Assembly: GCF_000177535.2 (NCBI RefSeq)
Contig: NC_015673.1
Span: forward strand, 682,001 to 746,000
DNA from: Corynebacterium resistens DSM 45100
GTDB taxonomy: Bacteria > Actinomycetota > Actinomycetes > Mycobacteriales > Mycobacteriaceae
Reading direction: 5' to 3'
DNA: 64,000 bases
Shown here in pieces: positions 32,208 through 40,694 of this stretch. The first letter of the stretch is position 1. Each line of letters begins with the position of its first letter. Below the pieces are notes generated by a model, which saw only the letters and a program-made list of their open reading frames with translations, searched no databases and had not been told where the DNA came from. The position numbers were made by a program, and so were the translations under genes.

Positions 32208-33365
32208 ATGATGACAAAAACCAAGGTAATGACCGTTTACGGAACCCGGCCGGAGGCTATCAAAATTGCACCGGTTGTGAGGCTCTTGGAATCTGACGAA
32301 CGTTTTACCTCGATTGTGGTCTGCACTGGGCAGCACAAGGAGATTCTGAATCAGGTCAACCAGATGTTCGGAATAAACCCTGACCACAATCTGAATCTGA
32401 TGAAGCATGCCCAATCCTTGAACACAATCTTGTCTCGGGCAATTGCTGGTCTAGATGACATCATCGATGCCGAGAAACCCGATATTGTTCTAGTGCAAGG
32501 GGACACCGCAACTGCTGTAGCCGGGGCGATTGCGGGATTCAATCGCCGAGCCAAGATTGTGCATTTAGAAGCGGGGCTTCGGACGGGCAATATTCGCTCA
32601 CCATTTCCGGAAGAAGCTAACCGTAAGTTGATTACTCAGATTGCAGAGCTGCATTTGGCCCCCACAAGTAAAGCAAAAAGCAATCTAGTAGCTGAAAATG
32701 TTGATCCCGAAACCGTTGTCATTACGGGTAATACGGTTATAGACGCTTTTCTAGAGGCCGCGCAATGGCCGACTGAGTTCCAAAACACTCAACTTGCCTC
32801 ATTAGATGATTCTGGACGAGAGATCATAGTTGTCACTGCGCACCGACGTGAAAACCTACTTTCCTTGGATAACGTTGGTGGGGCCGTCCAGACTCTCGCC
32901 GGAGAGTATCCCGAGATTAACTTTGTTATGCCGTTGCACCCGAACCCCAGAGTTCGAGATGCAGTTATGCCTTATGTTAGCGAGTTGAAAAATGTGCTGG
33001 TCACGGAGCCGCTGCCATATGATCAATTCACAAGGTTACAGAGCCGAGCCAAGTTGATATTGACTGATTCAGGTGGGATTCAAGAGGAAGCTCCCTCTCT
33101 CGGTAAACCAGTCCTTGTGATGCGGAGCAATACGGAGCGACCGGAAGCAGTTCTAGCTGGAACGGTCAAACTTATTGGGAATTCACGTGAACGCATTGTT
33201 AGTGAGACCAGAGCCCTAATTGAAGACCCGCAACTTTATGCAGCGGTAGCGAATGCTGTCAACCCGTATGGAGACGGTAAAGCATCGATACGCTCGGTTG
33301 CCGCGATAGCTTCGTTAGCGGGGTGTGGCGAAAGAATTGAGGATTTTCTCCCTGATGGTGGGTAG
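32208..33365 (+). CDS. wecB: UDP-N-acetylglucosamine 2-epimerase (non-hydrolysing)
   Basis: 385 residues, typical length. The start MMTKTKVMTVYGTRPEAIKI carries the GTRPEAIK signature. VQGDTATAVAGA, VHLEAGLRTGNIRSPFPEEA, VTAHRRENL and LTDSGGIQEEAPSLGKPVLV are the family's substrate-site segments. It converts UDP-GlcNAc to UDP-ManNAc in the cytosol. With the dehydrogenase encoded at 40.7 kb it would give UDP-ManNAcA, a common capsule precursor. It is the first gene of the polysaccharide cluster and is preceded by a 139-bp gap containing the palindrome GAGCTTAAGCTC. Codon use is more AT-rich than in the genes to the left. Confidence 0.95.
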   Translation: MMTKTKVMTVYGTRPEAIKIAPVVRLLESDERFTSIVVCTGQHKEILNQVNQMFGINPDHNLNLMKHAQSLNTILSRAIAGLDDIIDAEKPDIVLVQGDTATAVAGAIAGFNRRAKIVHLEAGLRTGNIRSPFPEEANRKLITQIAELHLAPTSKAKSNLVAENVDPETVVITGNTVIDAFLEAAQWPTEFQNTQLASLDDSGREIIVVTAHRRENLLSLDNVGGAVQTLAGEYPEINFVMPLHPNPRVRDAVMPYVSELKNVLVTEPLPYDQFTRLQSRAKLILTDSGGIQEEAPSLGKPVLVMRSNTERPEAVLAGTVKLIGNSRERIVSETRALIEDPQLYAAVANAVNPYGDGKASIRSVAAIASLAGCGERIEDFLPDGG

Positions 33366-33518
33366 TGCCGTTGATATTCCGGGAAGGTTACATTTGGGTG
33401 CCTGTAAAGCCTCGATAGAAACGTAGTTTGGGAGTGGTTCTTCGATCGCCGGCTGACCACTGACCGGTGTAACGTGATCCCGTATAAAAATAGAGACATT
33501 GAGGCCAAGCAATTGAAG

Positions 33519-34898
33519 ATGCTGTTACTTACCCATGGATGGGTTCCGGAGAACGGGGTGCCACAACGGCGCTGGTTGTGGCTGACTAGGGTGCTGCGTC
33601 GCCAAGATATCGATGTCGATGTGATCTCCACATCGAGGCAACGTCCTATAAGTCACGTCCCGAGTGACGCTGACTCATCAGATGTTTTATGCAGGTCTTC
33701 GAAATGGAATCGTGGCGAATATGGCGAGTGGGTATACATACCTAAAGTCTTCAATTTGGGTAACTCGCTGACTGCCCGAGCGCTGGGACAGGTTTTAGAT
33801 GGAGCTTCGCAATTAGGAGCTGCGTTTGCAGAATATGGTCTCAAAAGATCTGCAAGGCCAGATCTTATTGTGGGCACCGTACCGGTTCTACCAACGGCTT
33901 TCACGACTTGGCTAATTGCTCGCCTATTACACCGCCCTTATGTGATTGATCTGCGGGATGCCTGGCCCGACCTTCTGGAAGTGCCTGAGAAGTGGAATTC
34001 CTCTGTAGGGGTTCCATCCTTCAGGGAACGGCTTTTCACGCTTGCTCCCTTCAAAGCAGGTTTGTCTGTTGGAGCTCGCGCCCTGTGGAGGATACTAGAG
34101 AAAGCAGATGGGGTGGTTGTCACTTCGGAGGCTCACAAGCAACATCTGCATGAAAAATGGGAAAACCATCCAGAGGGATCTTGGGTGGAGCATCAAATCT
34201 TCCGTGAAGCCAAGGGAACTTCAAGCAACCAACAAAGAGAAGAAAGGTTGAAACAGCACAGAATCGAGGTAGTGCGGAATGTTTTCACTTCTGGGCTTTC
34301 TGTTACCCATAGAACAAGGGAAGCCCGGCCAGATGATTCTCTTCGGGTCTTGTACGCGGGAACAGTGGGGAGGGCGCAGGACATTCAAAATGCTCTCCGC
34401 GCTGCAGGCTTAGTCCAGCAACAAGGATCTACGGTAAGCCTACGAATAGTTGGGCGGGGTGCCGCATGGGACGCCTGCGTTGAACTTTCCAAGCAGCTGC
34501 ATTTGCATTCAGTGGAATTCATTCCGCATGTCTCCGCATCTGAGCTTCTGAAGCACTATGAGTGGGCTGATACTGCTCTTGTTCATTTGACGGATTGGGA
34601 ACCGTTGAACTTGGCAATACCGTCAAAAACTTACGAGCTGATGTCATCTGGGATTCCAATAACTGCGGTTGGTCGCGGCGCTCTTGCCGAATTGGTTAAC
34701 TGCTTCGGAGCGGGGGTCTGCGTAGAGCCTAATAATCCAGAAAAACTAAGTAGCACATGGTTAAACATGATCCAAACCGGAACAAGCACTATTGCCAGGC
34801 CACCGTCTGAGGAATGGGATATTGATGCTGTTAGATCTGACGCTGAAATAAAATTGATCCGTCTCATTAGCGATATCGCACTCAACCGGAAGAAGTAG
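33519..34898 (+). CDS. GT4-family glycosyltransferase
   Basis: 459 residues from the ATG at 33519 (MLLLTHGWVPENGVPQRRWL), which fits the first Rossmann strand; an in-frame ATG at 33474 is possible. The N-terminal half has PDLIVGTVPVLPTAFTTW and the acceptor-side PYVIDLRDAWPDLLEV (WbuB-like). The C-terminal half has LRVLYAGTVGRAQDIQNALR and AIPSKTYELMSSGIPITAV, which corresponds to the donor-binding region. A retaining GT-B enzyme at the inner membrane is expected, adding one sugar of the surface polysaccharide. The donor cannot be told. It ends 5 bp before the next gene. Confidence 0.88.
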   Translation: MLLLTHGWVPENGVPQRRWLWLTRVLRRQDIDVDVISTSRQRPISHVPSDADSSDVLCRSSKWNRGEYGEWVYIPKVFNLGNSLTARALGQVLDGASQLGAAFAEYGLKRSARPDLIVGTVPVLPTAFTTWLIARLLHRPYVIDLRDAWPDLLEVPEKWNSSVGVPSFRERLFTLAPFKAGLSVGARALWRILEKADGVVVTSEAHKQHLHEKWENHPEGSWVEHQIFREAKGTSSNQQREERLKQHRIEVVRNVFTSGLSVTHRTREARPDDSLRVLYAGTVGRAQDIQNALRAAGLVQQQGSTVSLRIVGRGAAWDACVELSKQLHLHSVEFIPHVSASELLKHYEWADTALVHLTDWEPLNLAIPSKTYELMSSGIPITAVGRGALAELVNCFGAGVCVEPNNPEKLSSTWLNMIQTGTSTIARPPSEEWDIDAVRSDAEIKLIRLISDIALNRKK

Positions 34899-34903
34899 CC
34901 CGA

Positions 34904-35575
34904 ATGAACAAGCTTAGTTTGGAAGCTATTGAGGAAATGTATGAAGACAACCCACATCTAGTGGTGGGGGATACAGAGGCTATTGTAGATCTGTCTGAAA
35001 TTCTTATGGATGAACCCATAATTTGGGTGACAAAGAATGAGGCCGTAGAGCTGATAAGGGATAAATCCCTAGGAAAGAACCCTCCCTTAATTTTGGCACC
35101 TAGCTTTGGAATGTCTGAAACAGATCTGCTGGAGCTATCAGCACAAGTTAGATGCCTGCGTATCGCTGTTGTCAGTAAGGACGATTGGGAACTGGTGATG
35201 CCATGTCTCACTCACCTCGAACTGGCCGGTCTGGAGGTGAAAAATCGAGTTGTAGTCATTGAACTACAGGATCGGGCTGGGGATCCTCGGGCTGCTAGAA
35301 CCGATGAAGCGACAGAGTTAGTGCGATTGGGGGACGGTATTCTGAGAACGGTAGAGCTGGAGCATCGAATCAATGAGGAATCATTAGCTCTGCAGGCAGA
35401 ACCTCCTGCCAGTGCGCAACCAACAGGTTGGCCCCCAAGTTCGAGTGGTGCAGCCAACCGAACCATGGTGAAGCAATACCTTATTGAAAAGATTCCAAGT
35501 AAGTTAAAGAAGAATATCAAGCGCTGGCCGGCGCCTATTAAAAGGCTCATCTTTTCGATTTGGGCGAGGTTCTAA
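34904..35575 (+). CDS. Unrecognised protein of the polysaccharide cluster (223 residues)
   Basis: Begins MNKLSLEAIEEMYEDNPHLV. Acidic N-terminal two thirds with alternating strand/helix character (EPIIWVTKNEAVELIRDKSL, RCLRIAVVSKDDWELVMPCL), a Ser/Pro/Ala linker near residue 180 (PTGWPPSSSGAA) and a strongly basic amphipathic tail (KLKKNIKRWPAPIKRLIFSI). No signal peptide and no catalytic motif I know. The basic tail could bind the membrane or nucleic acid. It starts 5 bp after the GT4 gene and precedes another glycosyltransferase, so it is certainly part of the operon. Function unknown. Confidence 0.7.
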   Translation: MNKLSLEAIEEMYEDNPHLVVGDTEAIVDLSEILMDEPIIWVTKNEAVELIRDKSLGKNPPLILAPSFGMSETDLLELSAQVRCLRIAVVSKDDWELVMPCLTHLELAGLEVKNRVVVIELQDRAGDPRAARTDEATELVRLGDGILRTVELEHRINEESLALQAEPPASAQPTGWPPSSSGAANRTMVKQYLIEKIPSKLKKNIKRWPAPIKRLIFSIWARF

Positions 35576-35617
35576 TAGTACGCCAGTGTTATCTTTTGGG
35601 AAAAGGATATCTTAAAA

Positions 35618-37672
35618 ATGAAGCCAAATCAGTTTGATTATGGTGTCTCGGTCGTTATTCCAATGCATCGTGCAGAGCGCTACGTTCATCGCATAACGGA
35701 AATGCTTGGAAGGCAGACCTTAGATAAGGAGCTCTTCGAAGTTATTTTCATTGTCAATGGTCCACCAGACGGAACCGTTGAGAAGCTTCGTATTCAAGTC
35801 GCAGGGACGTTTGCCATGAAGGTGGCGCGTGTTTCAGTGAGCTCGGCTGGTGCTGCGCGGAATGTAGGTATTTCCATTGCTCGGAAGCGGTTCATAACAT
35901 TTCTAGATGCAGATGATCTGATTGAATCTGGGTACCTATCTGCGATGCTTGAAAAAGCCCAAGAAGACACAATCGTTGTTGCGCCAATGCTGGATTGTGA
36001 CGAGCAAGGGCGCAAAACAGATAGTAACTACACTGCACGGCACCAAGCTCTAGCAGGAAAGAAAGTCAAGCTGAACGAGGCTGGATGGGTATTGGGGTTT
36101 AACTCCTGCAAATTGATTCCTTCTCGCTATGCGAAGCGTTTAAGGTATAACACTGCATTGAGATCAGGGGAGGATGTTGTTTTCCATGCCGGGTTGCTGA
36201 GATTCTCCGAGCTATATGTCCATTTCTTGAAAGTTGGCCGTGGGGTACACTACCTCCGAGAGCTGACGCAGGATTCCGTATCACGCCAGAAGGATTCATT
36301 CGACTTCTCTGTCACCCAACGAGTTGAGTGTATAAAGGCCATCGAGGCAATGCCGGTAAGCAGTGAAAATCACACAACGCGGGATAGCCTTTTAAAAGCC
36401 CAGCTAGGCTTCGTGGAACGATATTGGGAAAAGAAACCTCAGGAGCGCAGCCAGGTAGAGACCTTCCTGCGTGAGCGGCATGTCCCGCATGTAAACTGGT
36501 CTCGTTTTAACAAGGGGAGGGCTCGAGGGCTAATTTTCTCTTACTGCTTTCCTCCCTATGCTGATGCATCTGGCACTATCGTAGCCAAGCGAATCCTGTC
36601 TAACAGGCAGGTAGTTGACGTGATTTCAGCAAAGATGGATGCGGTTCGGACGGTCGATCCTGTCTTCTTTAAACAGATTGAACCGTGGATACAGGCTCAC
36701 TATTCCTTAGCCGTCCCTGTTTCCTTCGCATCCTGGACCGCTATTAGTGAGTTCGCGCTGCAGGCTAACAAGGAGGCTGCTGCGAATTCTAAACAGCAAT
36801 ACGACTATGTATATTCGAGGGCGATGTGGGCCGGGTCTCATCTTGCGGCGCTCTTATATAAGTTTGACCATCCTGAGACCCCATGGATCGCTGAATTTTC
36901 TGATCCGATGACCCGTGATGCGGAAGGTAATCGGCGCGCCAGCGAGGCTGTGAGCGGCGCTTTTGCTGAGGGTCTTTGGGACAGGTGTTTCCCAGATCGC
37001 GACGTTCCAATGCCTGAGAATGTTTTTGAATTCATTGAGACCGCAACATTCCAGACAGCAGATCGGTTGATATTTACGAATCGTTTTCAAAAAGACTTGA
37101 TGCTCAGCGCAGTTGACCCAAGAATTTCCAGTCTCGCCGAAAAGGTCGAGATATCTCCTCACCCATCGCCTGAGCCGTTCTTGTACGACGTTGCGGAGCC
37201 CAAATACGAGCTTGCTCCCTCTTATACAAACATCGGGTACTTTGGAAACTTTTATCCAAACCGTGGCCTTGGGGAGCTTTTACAAGCTCTCTATAACAAT
37301 GAATCTCTAGGGCTGGAAAAACTTCGGTTTCACGTATTCACTAGTGATCCTCAAAAGGCGCGCGATGAACTGCCCGCAGAGTTGCAAGGCTCAGTAGAGT
37401 TCAATATGTCCTTAGACTATTTAAGTTTCCTTGCACTATCGAAGAAATTTGATGCGCTATTGGTAACCGACGCGGAAACCAAGGGGAAGTTCGATAGAAA
37501 TCCATTTTTGCCTTCCAAATACTCCGACTACCGGGGCAGTGGAGTTCCGATTTGGGGTCATGTGGAGAATGGGTCGATCCTGAGTGAGCAAAAGCTCAGG
37601 TGGACGTCATATATTGGCGATCCAGAAAGCGTAAGAGACGTTGCGATGGCCATGGGACTGGGGAAAGGGTAA
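35618..37672 (+). CDS. Two-domain glycosyltransferase (GT2 N-terminal, GT4-like C-terminal)
   Basis: 684 residues. The N-terminal ~230 residues are a GT-A/GT2 domain: VSVVIPMHRAERYVHRITEM, GAARNVGISIARKRFITFLD with the metal-binding DADD, and SGEDVVFHAGL. From residue ~300 a second domain resembles GT-B enzymes (RARGLIFSYCFPPYADASGT, TPWIAEFSDPMTRDAEGN, then TNIGYFGNFYPNRGLGELLQ). The fusion suggests two successive transfers by one protein. RBS AAAAGGATA precedes the ATG at 35618. The C terminus (AMAMGLGKG) ends abruptly, and some terminal residues may have been lost. The exporter permease gene follows after about 120 bp. Confidence 0.8.
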   Translation: MKPNQFDYGVSVVIPMHRAERYVHRITEMLGRQTLDKELFEVIFIVNGPPDGTVEKLRIQVAGTFAMKVARVSVSSAGAARNVGISIARKRFITFLDADDLIESGYLSAMLEKAQEDTIVVAPMLDCDEQGRKTDSNYTARHQALAGKKVKLNEAGWVLGFNSCKLIPSRYAKRLRYNTALRSGEDVVFHAGLLRFSELYVHFLKVGRGVHYLRELTQDSVSRQKDSFDFSVTQRVECIKAIEAMPVSSENHTTRDSLLKAQLGFVERYWEKKPQERSQVETFLRERHVPHVNWSRFNKGRARGLIFSYCFPPYADASGTIVAKRILSNRQVVDVISAKMDAVRTVDPVFFKQIEPWIQAHYSLAVPVSFASWTAISEFALQANKEAAANSKQQYDYVYSRAMWAGSHLAALLYKFDHPETPWIAEFSDPMTRDAEGNRRASEAVSGAFAEGLWDRCFPDRDVPMPENVFEFIETATFQTADRLIFTNRFQKDLMLSAVDPRISSLAEKVEISPHPSPEPFLYDVAEPKYELAPSYTNIGYFGNFYPNRGLGELLQALYNNESLGLEKLRFHVFTSDPQKARDELPAELQGSVEFNMSLDYLSFLALSKKFDALLVTDAETKGKFDRNPFLPSKYSDYRGSGVPIWGHVENGSILSEQKLRWTSYIGDPESVRDVAMAMGLGKG

Positions 37673-37790
37673 AGTCGCAAGACGAGCTGAATGCCCGCAG
37701 CCACGCGGGCGTGCCAGGTTCGAGAGGAGTAGAACCATCGAAGCTTGGAACACGGATAACCATGGTTCTCGTAAGGAAGGTGAACTCGAG

Positions 37791-38660
37791 ATGCCTGCTA
37801 CGAGACGTAAAAAGATCGAGATTGTCGACCTCTCAAGTCTGAGAAAGCTGGATCGTGTCCAAGGTTTGTCCTCCTACACAAAGGACCTGTGGCAGCGTCG
37901 CAGTTTTATAGCTGAGGACGCGAAGGGGCGCGCGTTCCGAACCACCCGGGATTACCGCTGGTGGAAGTTCTGGATCATCGCTAGTCCTCTATTAGATGCT
38001 TTGCTGTATGGCGCGTTATTTGGCTTGCTCTTGAAGACAAATAAGGGCATCGATAACTACGTTGGATTCGTCGTAATTGGTATCACGATGTTCAGCGTGA
38101 TGAATAAGATGCTGATGGCGGGTAATGGTCTCATGGCCGCGAATCGAAGTTTGATTCAAGCCTTCACTTTCCCCCGTTCGGCCATTGTTTTTTCGCAAGC
38201 GCTTCGGTATGTCTACGACAGCATCCCAGCGGTTCTGTGCGCAGTCGTTATTGCATTAGTCTTTCAAACTGATAAGCCACTTTCTTGGACCATCATTCTG
38301 GTGATTCCCGTATTTCTACTAGTGGTGATCTTTGCCACTGGCTTGATGTTGCTGTCTTCCATTCTGACGGCCCTGGTTGCTGACTTGAGGGCAGTTCTTG
38401 AAGTTGCTGCTCGTGGGTGGATGTTCCTGTCTGGTGTATTCTATTCCATTGATAGCTTTGCGAAAGATCCGCTCGTACACGCAGCGATGACCGCCAACCC
38501 AGCACATCTCTACTTGGACAGTACTCGTGACGTAGTGATGTATGGCTCAGCGTTAGGCTTCGAGCGTTGGGTGGGATTGTGTGCGTGGAGCTTTGCGACC
38601 CTTGCAGTTGGTTACATCCTTTTCTGGTTGATTGAGGTAAAAAGTGAAAAAATCGACTAG
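37791..38660 (+). CDS. ABC-2 type polysaccharide export permease (Wzm/TagG type)
   Basis: 289 residues from the ATG at 37791, chosen for its GGAAGGTGAACTCGAG leader; an in-frame start at 37641 overlaps the previous gene and adds unlikely sequence. A polar N terminus with the amphipathic TRDYRWWKFWIIASPLLDAL helix leads into about six membrane helices. It should form the inner-membrane channel exporting a lipid-linked polysaccharide, with the ATPase encoded next, whose GTG start overlaps this gene by 17 bp. This translational overlap supports a Wzm/Wzt-type pair. Confidence 0.88.
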   Translation: MPATRRKKIEIVDLSSLRKLDRVQGLSSYTKDLWQRRSFIAEDAKGRAFRTTRDYRWWKFWIIASPLLDALLYGALFGLLLKTNKGIDNYVGFVVIGITMFSVMNKMLMAGNGLMAANRSLIQAFTFPRSAIVFSQALRYVYDSIPAVLCAVVIALVFQTDKPLSWTIILVIPVFLLVVIFATGLMLLSSILTALVADLRAVLEVAARGWMFLSGVFYSIDSFAKDPLVHAAMTANPAHLYLDSTRDVVMYGSALGFERWVGLCAWSFATLAVGYILFWLIEVKSEKID

Positions 38661-39555
38661 AAGCAGAATGCAAAGTCCACCTACTTACGTAGTGGATTCG
38701 CCATCCGTAGTCGTTAAAAATACTACGAAGAGTTATGTCGTTACCGATTCAAAGTCAGAGCACTTAGATTCTCGGCGCAAAGTCAAAGATGGAGAGAGAG
38801 TCGTCCATGCTCTGAAGGACGTATCTTTTGTAGCAAGTTCTGGAGAATCGATAGGCCTAATCGGAAGGAACGGTTCAGGTAAGTCAACCCTGCTGAAACT
38901 GATTGCAGGGGCAGAGCCCTTGACTTCGGGAAATATTTTTGTAAAAGCGCGTCCTAAGCTATTGGGAGTTGCGCCAGCACTACAACCATATCTCTCAGGA
39001 CGTCGAAATGTACTACTAGGATTGCTCGCGATGGGCATGAGTAGAGCCGAAGCTGAGGAGCTAGCTCCCTCCATTGTGGAGTGGTCTGAGATCGGCGAGG
39101 CAATTGACCGGCCAATGTCGACCTACTCAGCTGGCCAGAGTGCCCGATTGGTTTTCGCTATTTCGACCGCCGTGCGCCCGGAGATCCTCTTGGTGGATGA
39201 GGCTTTATCAACCGGCGATGCCTCGTTCGCGAAGAAGGCTGAGCGGCGCATGAAAGAACTGCTCGAAGGGGCAGGCAACCTGTTTCTCGTGTCGCACAAC
39301 ACCACCCAGGTGAAACAGAACTGCGATCGGGTTCTCTGGATTCACAAAGGCTCTCTCCTTATTGATGCCGCATCCGCTGACATCCTGCCGCAATATGATG
39401 CCTGGTCCGCTTTAATGGCCGCGAAGAAACACGATGAAGCAGATCGATTGATTGCCGAGCTTCGCGAACAGCAGTCCGAAAGTGTCATTGAGTTTCATGA
39501 CCCTACGAAGAAAAAGGATAATGATGACTTCCGAGGCTTCTATACGTTTTCATGA
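38644..39555 (+). CDS. ABC transporter ATPase for polysaccharide export (Wzt/TagH type)
   Basis: 303 residues, GTG start inside the end of the permease gene. Walker A IGLIGRNGSGKSTLLKLIAG, a divergent signature YSAGQSARLVFAIS, Walker B ILLVDEALSTGDASF and switch histidine in LVSHNTTQVKQNCD are as in TagH/Wzt ATPases. The usual carbohydrate-binding C-terminal domain of some Wzt proteins is absent. Instead there is a short charged tail (KKHDEADRLIAELREQQSES). It powers export of the polysaccharide assembled by the cluster. Its 3' end overlaps the PP-loop gene by about 30 bp, so all are one operon. Confidence 0.9.
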   Translation: MKKSTRSRMQSPPTYVVDSPSVVVKNTTKSYVVTDSKSEHLDSRRKVKDGERVVHALKDVSFVASSGESIGLIGRNGSGKSTLLKLIAGAEPLTSGNIFVKARPKLLGVAPALQPYLSGRRNVLLGLLAMGMSRAEAEELAPSIVEWSEIGEAIDRPMSTYSAGQSARLVFAISTAVRPEILLVDEALSTGDASFAKKAERRMKELLEGAGNLFLVSHNTTQVKQNCDRVLWIHKGSLLIDAASADILPQYDAWSALMAAKKHDEADRLIAELREQQSESVIEFHDPTKKKDNDDFRGFYTFS

Positions 39556-40687
39556 TCTTAAGCAGTCGGACGGAAGACTGGATCTAGTTGTTACTTACAC
39601 AGGGAATTCCGAAAAGCTATGGTTTGAGCATCCCATCGATGGAAATATCGATCAAAACAACTTAGCTATTGCATTGTCTACACTAGCCGGAACCAAATTT
39701 GATGAGATAGTGTTTGACTTCCCAGTTGATCCGTTGGTAGCAAAGGGGATTGAAGACTGGACTAAGAGTGAAGTTATTGCGGAAGTGGCACAGCCTGCCG
39801 GAGGTCCAGAAGAACCGCCAGAATCTGAATCAGTAGTTCTTAATTTTAGCGGCGGGTTTGACTCATTGGCCGCGAAGTGTCTACTACCGGAAAGTGTCAG
39901 CCTCGTTTCCCTAGACTTTGGTGGACGATTTAGTAGAGAGAAAAAATTCTTCAGTCAATTCGATACCTTAACGGTTAAAACGAATTTAGTGGAAACGAAT
40001 CTCAGGTCTCATAGTTGGTCATTCATGGGAATTGGCCCACTCTTGCTTAGGCAAGCAATCAATTCCCATTACTTCGCCTTCGGTGGGATCCTGGAAGCCA
40101 CGGGGTTTAGAAGATTAGACCCTAAAGCCTTAGGGTTTACCTTCCCACCGTTTCGACTGGCTGGTTTTCAAAGTGTTTCACCAGTGCAGGGGATCACAGA
40201 GTTTGGAACAGCGCGGATCTTGATGAGTCACTGCCCAGATCTTGTGGAGAAATCGTTGCGGTCGCTTGCTTCGCCAGGCGAGGAGAAATTCATTCGCAAG
40301 ACGCTTATCACAAGAGTTGTGGCTGAAATGATGGGCATGACCGTGGACACTCCAAAGCTCCCTCGGCATCCGAAAGTGCACTATGAATTTGGACGGAACT
40401 TTGCGGTTGATATCACGGCTCTCTACTTTCTTTCGTTAGGTCTAGGCGGATATGCCGATATGTTGGTTACGGGTATTCCCGCTGCTGTGAGAAACCAAGC
40501 TATGACCTCAGATTTCCGTTTCATGGAAAAAGCGCATGATAAATACTATGAAGGTTACCCGGCTGGCTTGCGCGGATGTCTCGATAATGGCCTGCAGCGC
40601 AGTTCAATGCGGTGGTATGATGAACGGGATCACCGGAATTTAGAAGCTTTAAGAGACCTTTTGAATCCGTTTTACGATTTTGGGTAG
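39524..40687 (+). CDS. PP-loop ATPase-like protein in the polysaccharide cluster
   Basis: 387 residues from the ATG at 39524 (AAAAAGGATA upstream; the ATG three bases earlier is equally possible). The centre has VVLNFSGGFDSLAAKCLLPE, the SGGxDS pyrophosphate-loop motif of N-type ATP pyrophosphatases, followed by SLVSLDFGGRFSREKKFFSQ. Such enzymes adenylate a carboxylate or carbonyl for amidation or thiolation. In this context amidation of a uronic acid such as ManNAcA or a similar tailoring step is a reasonable guess, as in O-antigen amidotransferases of the WbpG type. No glutaminase partner is visible. The exact reaction is unknown. Confidence 0.7.
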   Translation: MTSEASIRFHDLKQSDGRLDLVVTYTGNSEKLWFEHPIDGNIDQNNLAIALSTLAGTKFDEIVFDFPVDPLVAKGIEDWTKSEVIAEVAQPAGGPEEPPESESVVLNFSGGFDSLAAKCLLPESVSLVSLDFGGRFSREKKFFSQFDTLTVKTNLVETNLRSHSWSFMGIGPLLLRQAINSHYFAFGGILEATGFRRLDPKALGFTFPPFRLAGFQSVSPVQGITEFGTARILMSHCPDLVEKSLRSLASPGEEKFIRKTLITRVVAEMMGMTVDTPKLPRHPKVHYEFGRNFAVDITALYFLSLGLGGYADMLVTGIPAAVRNQAMTSDFRFMEKAHDKYYEGYPAGLRGCLDNGLQRSSMRWYDERDHRNLEALRDLLNPFYDFG

Positions 40688-40694
40688 GTTAGCG

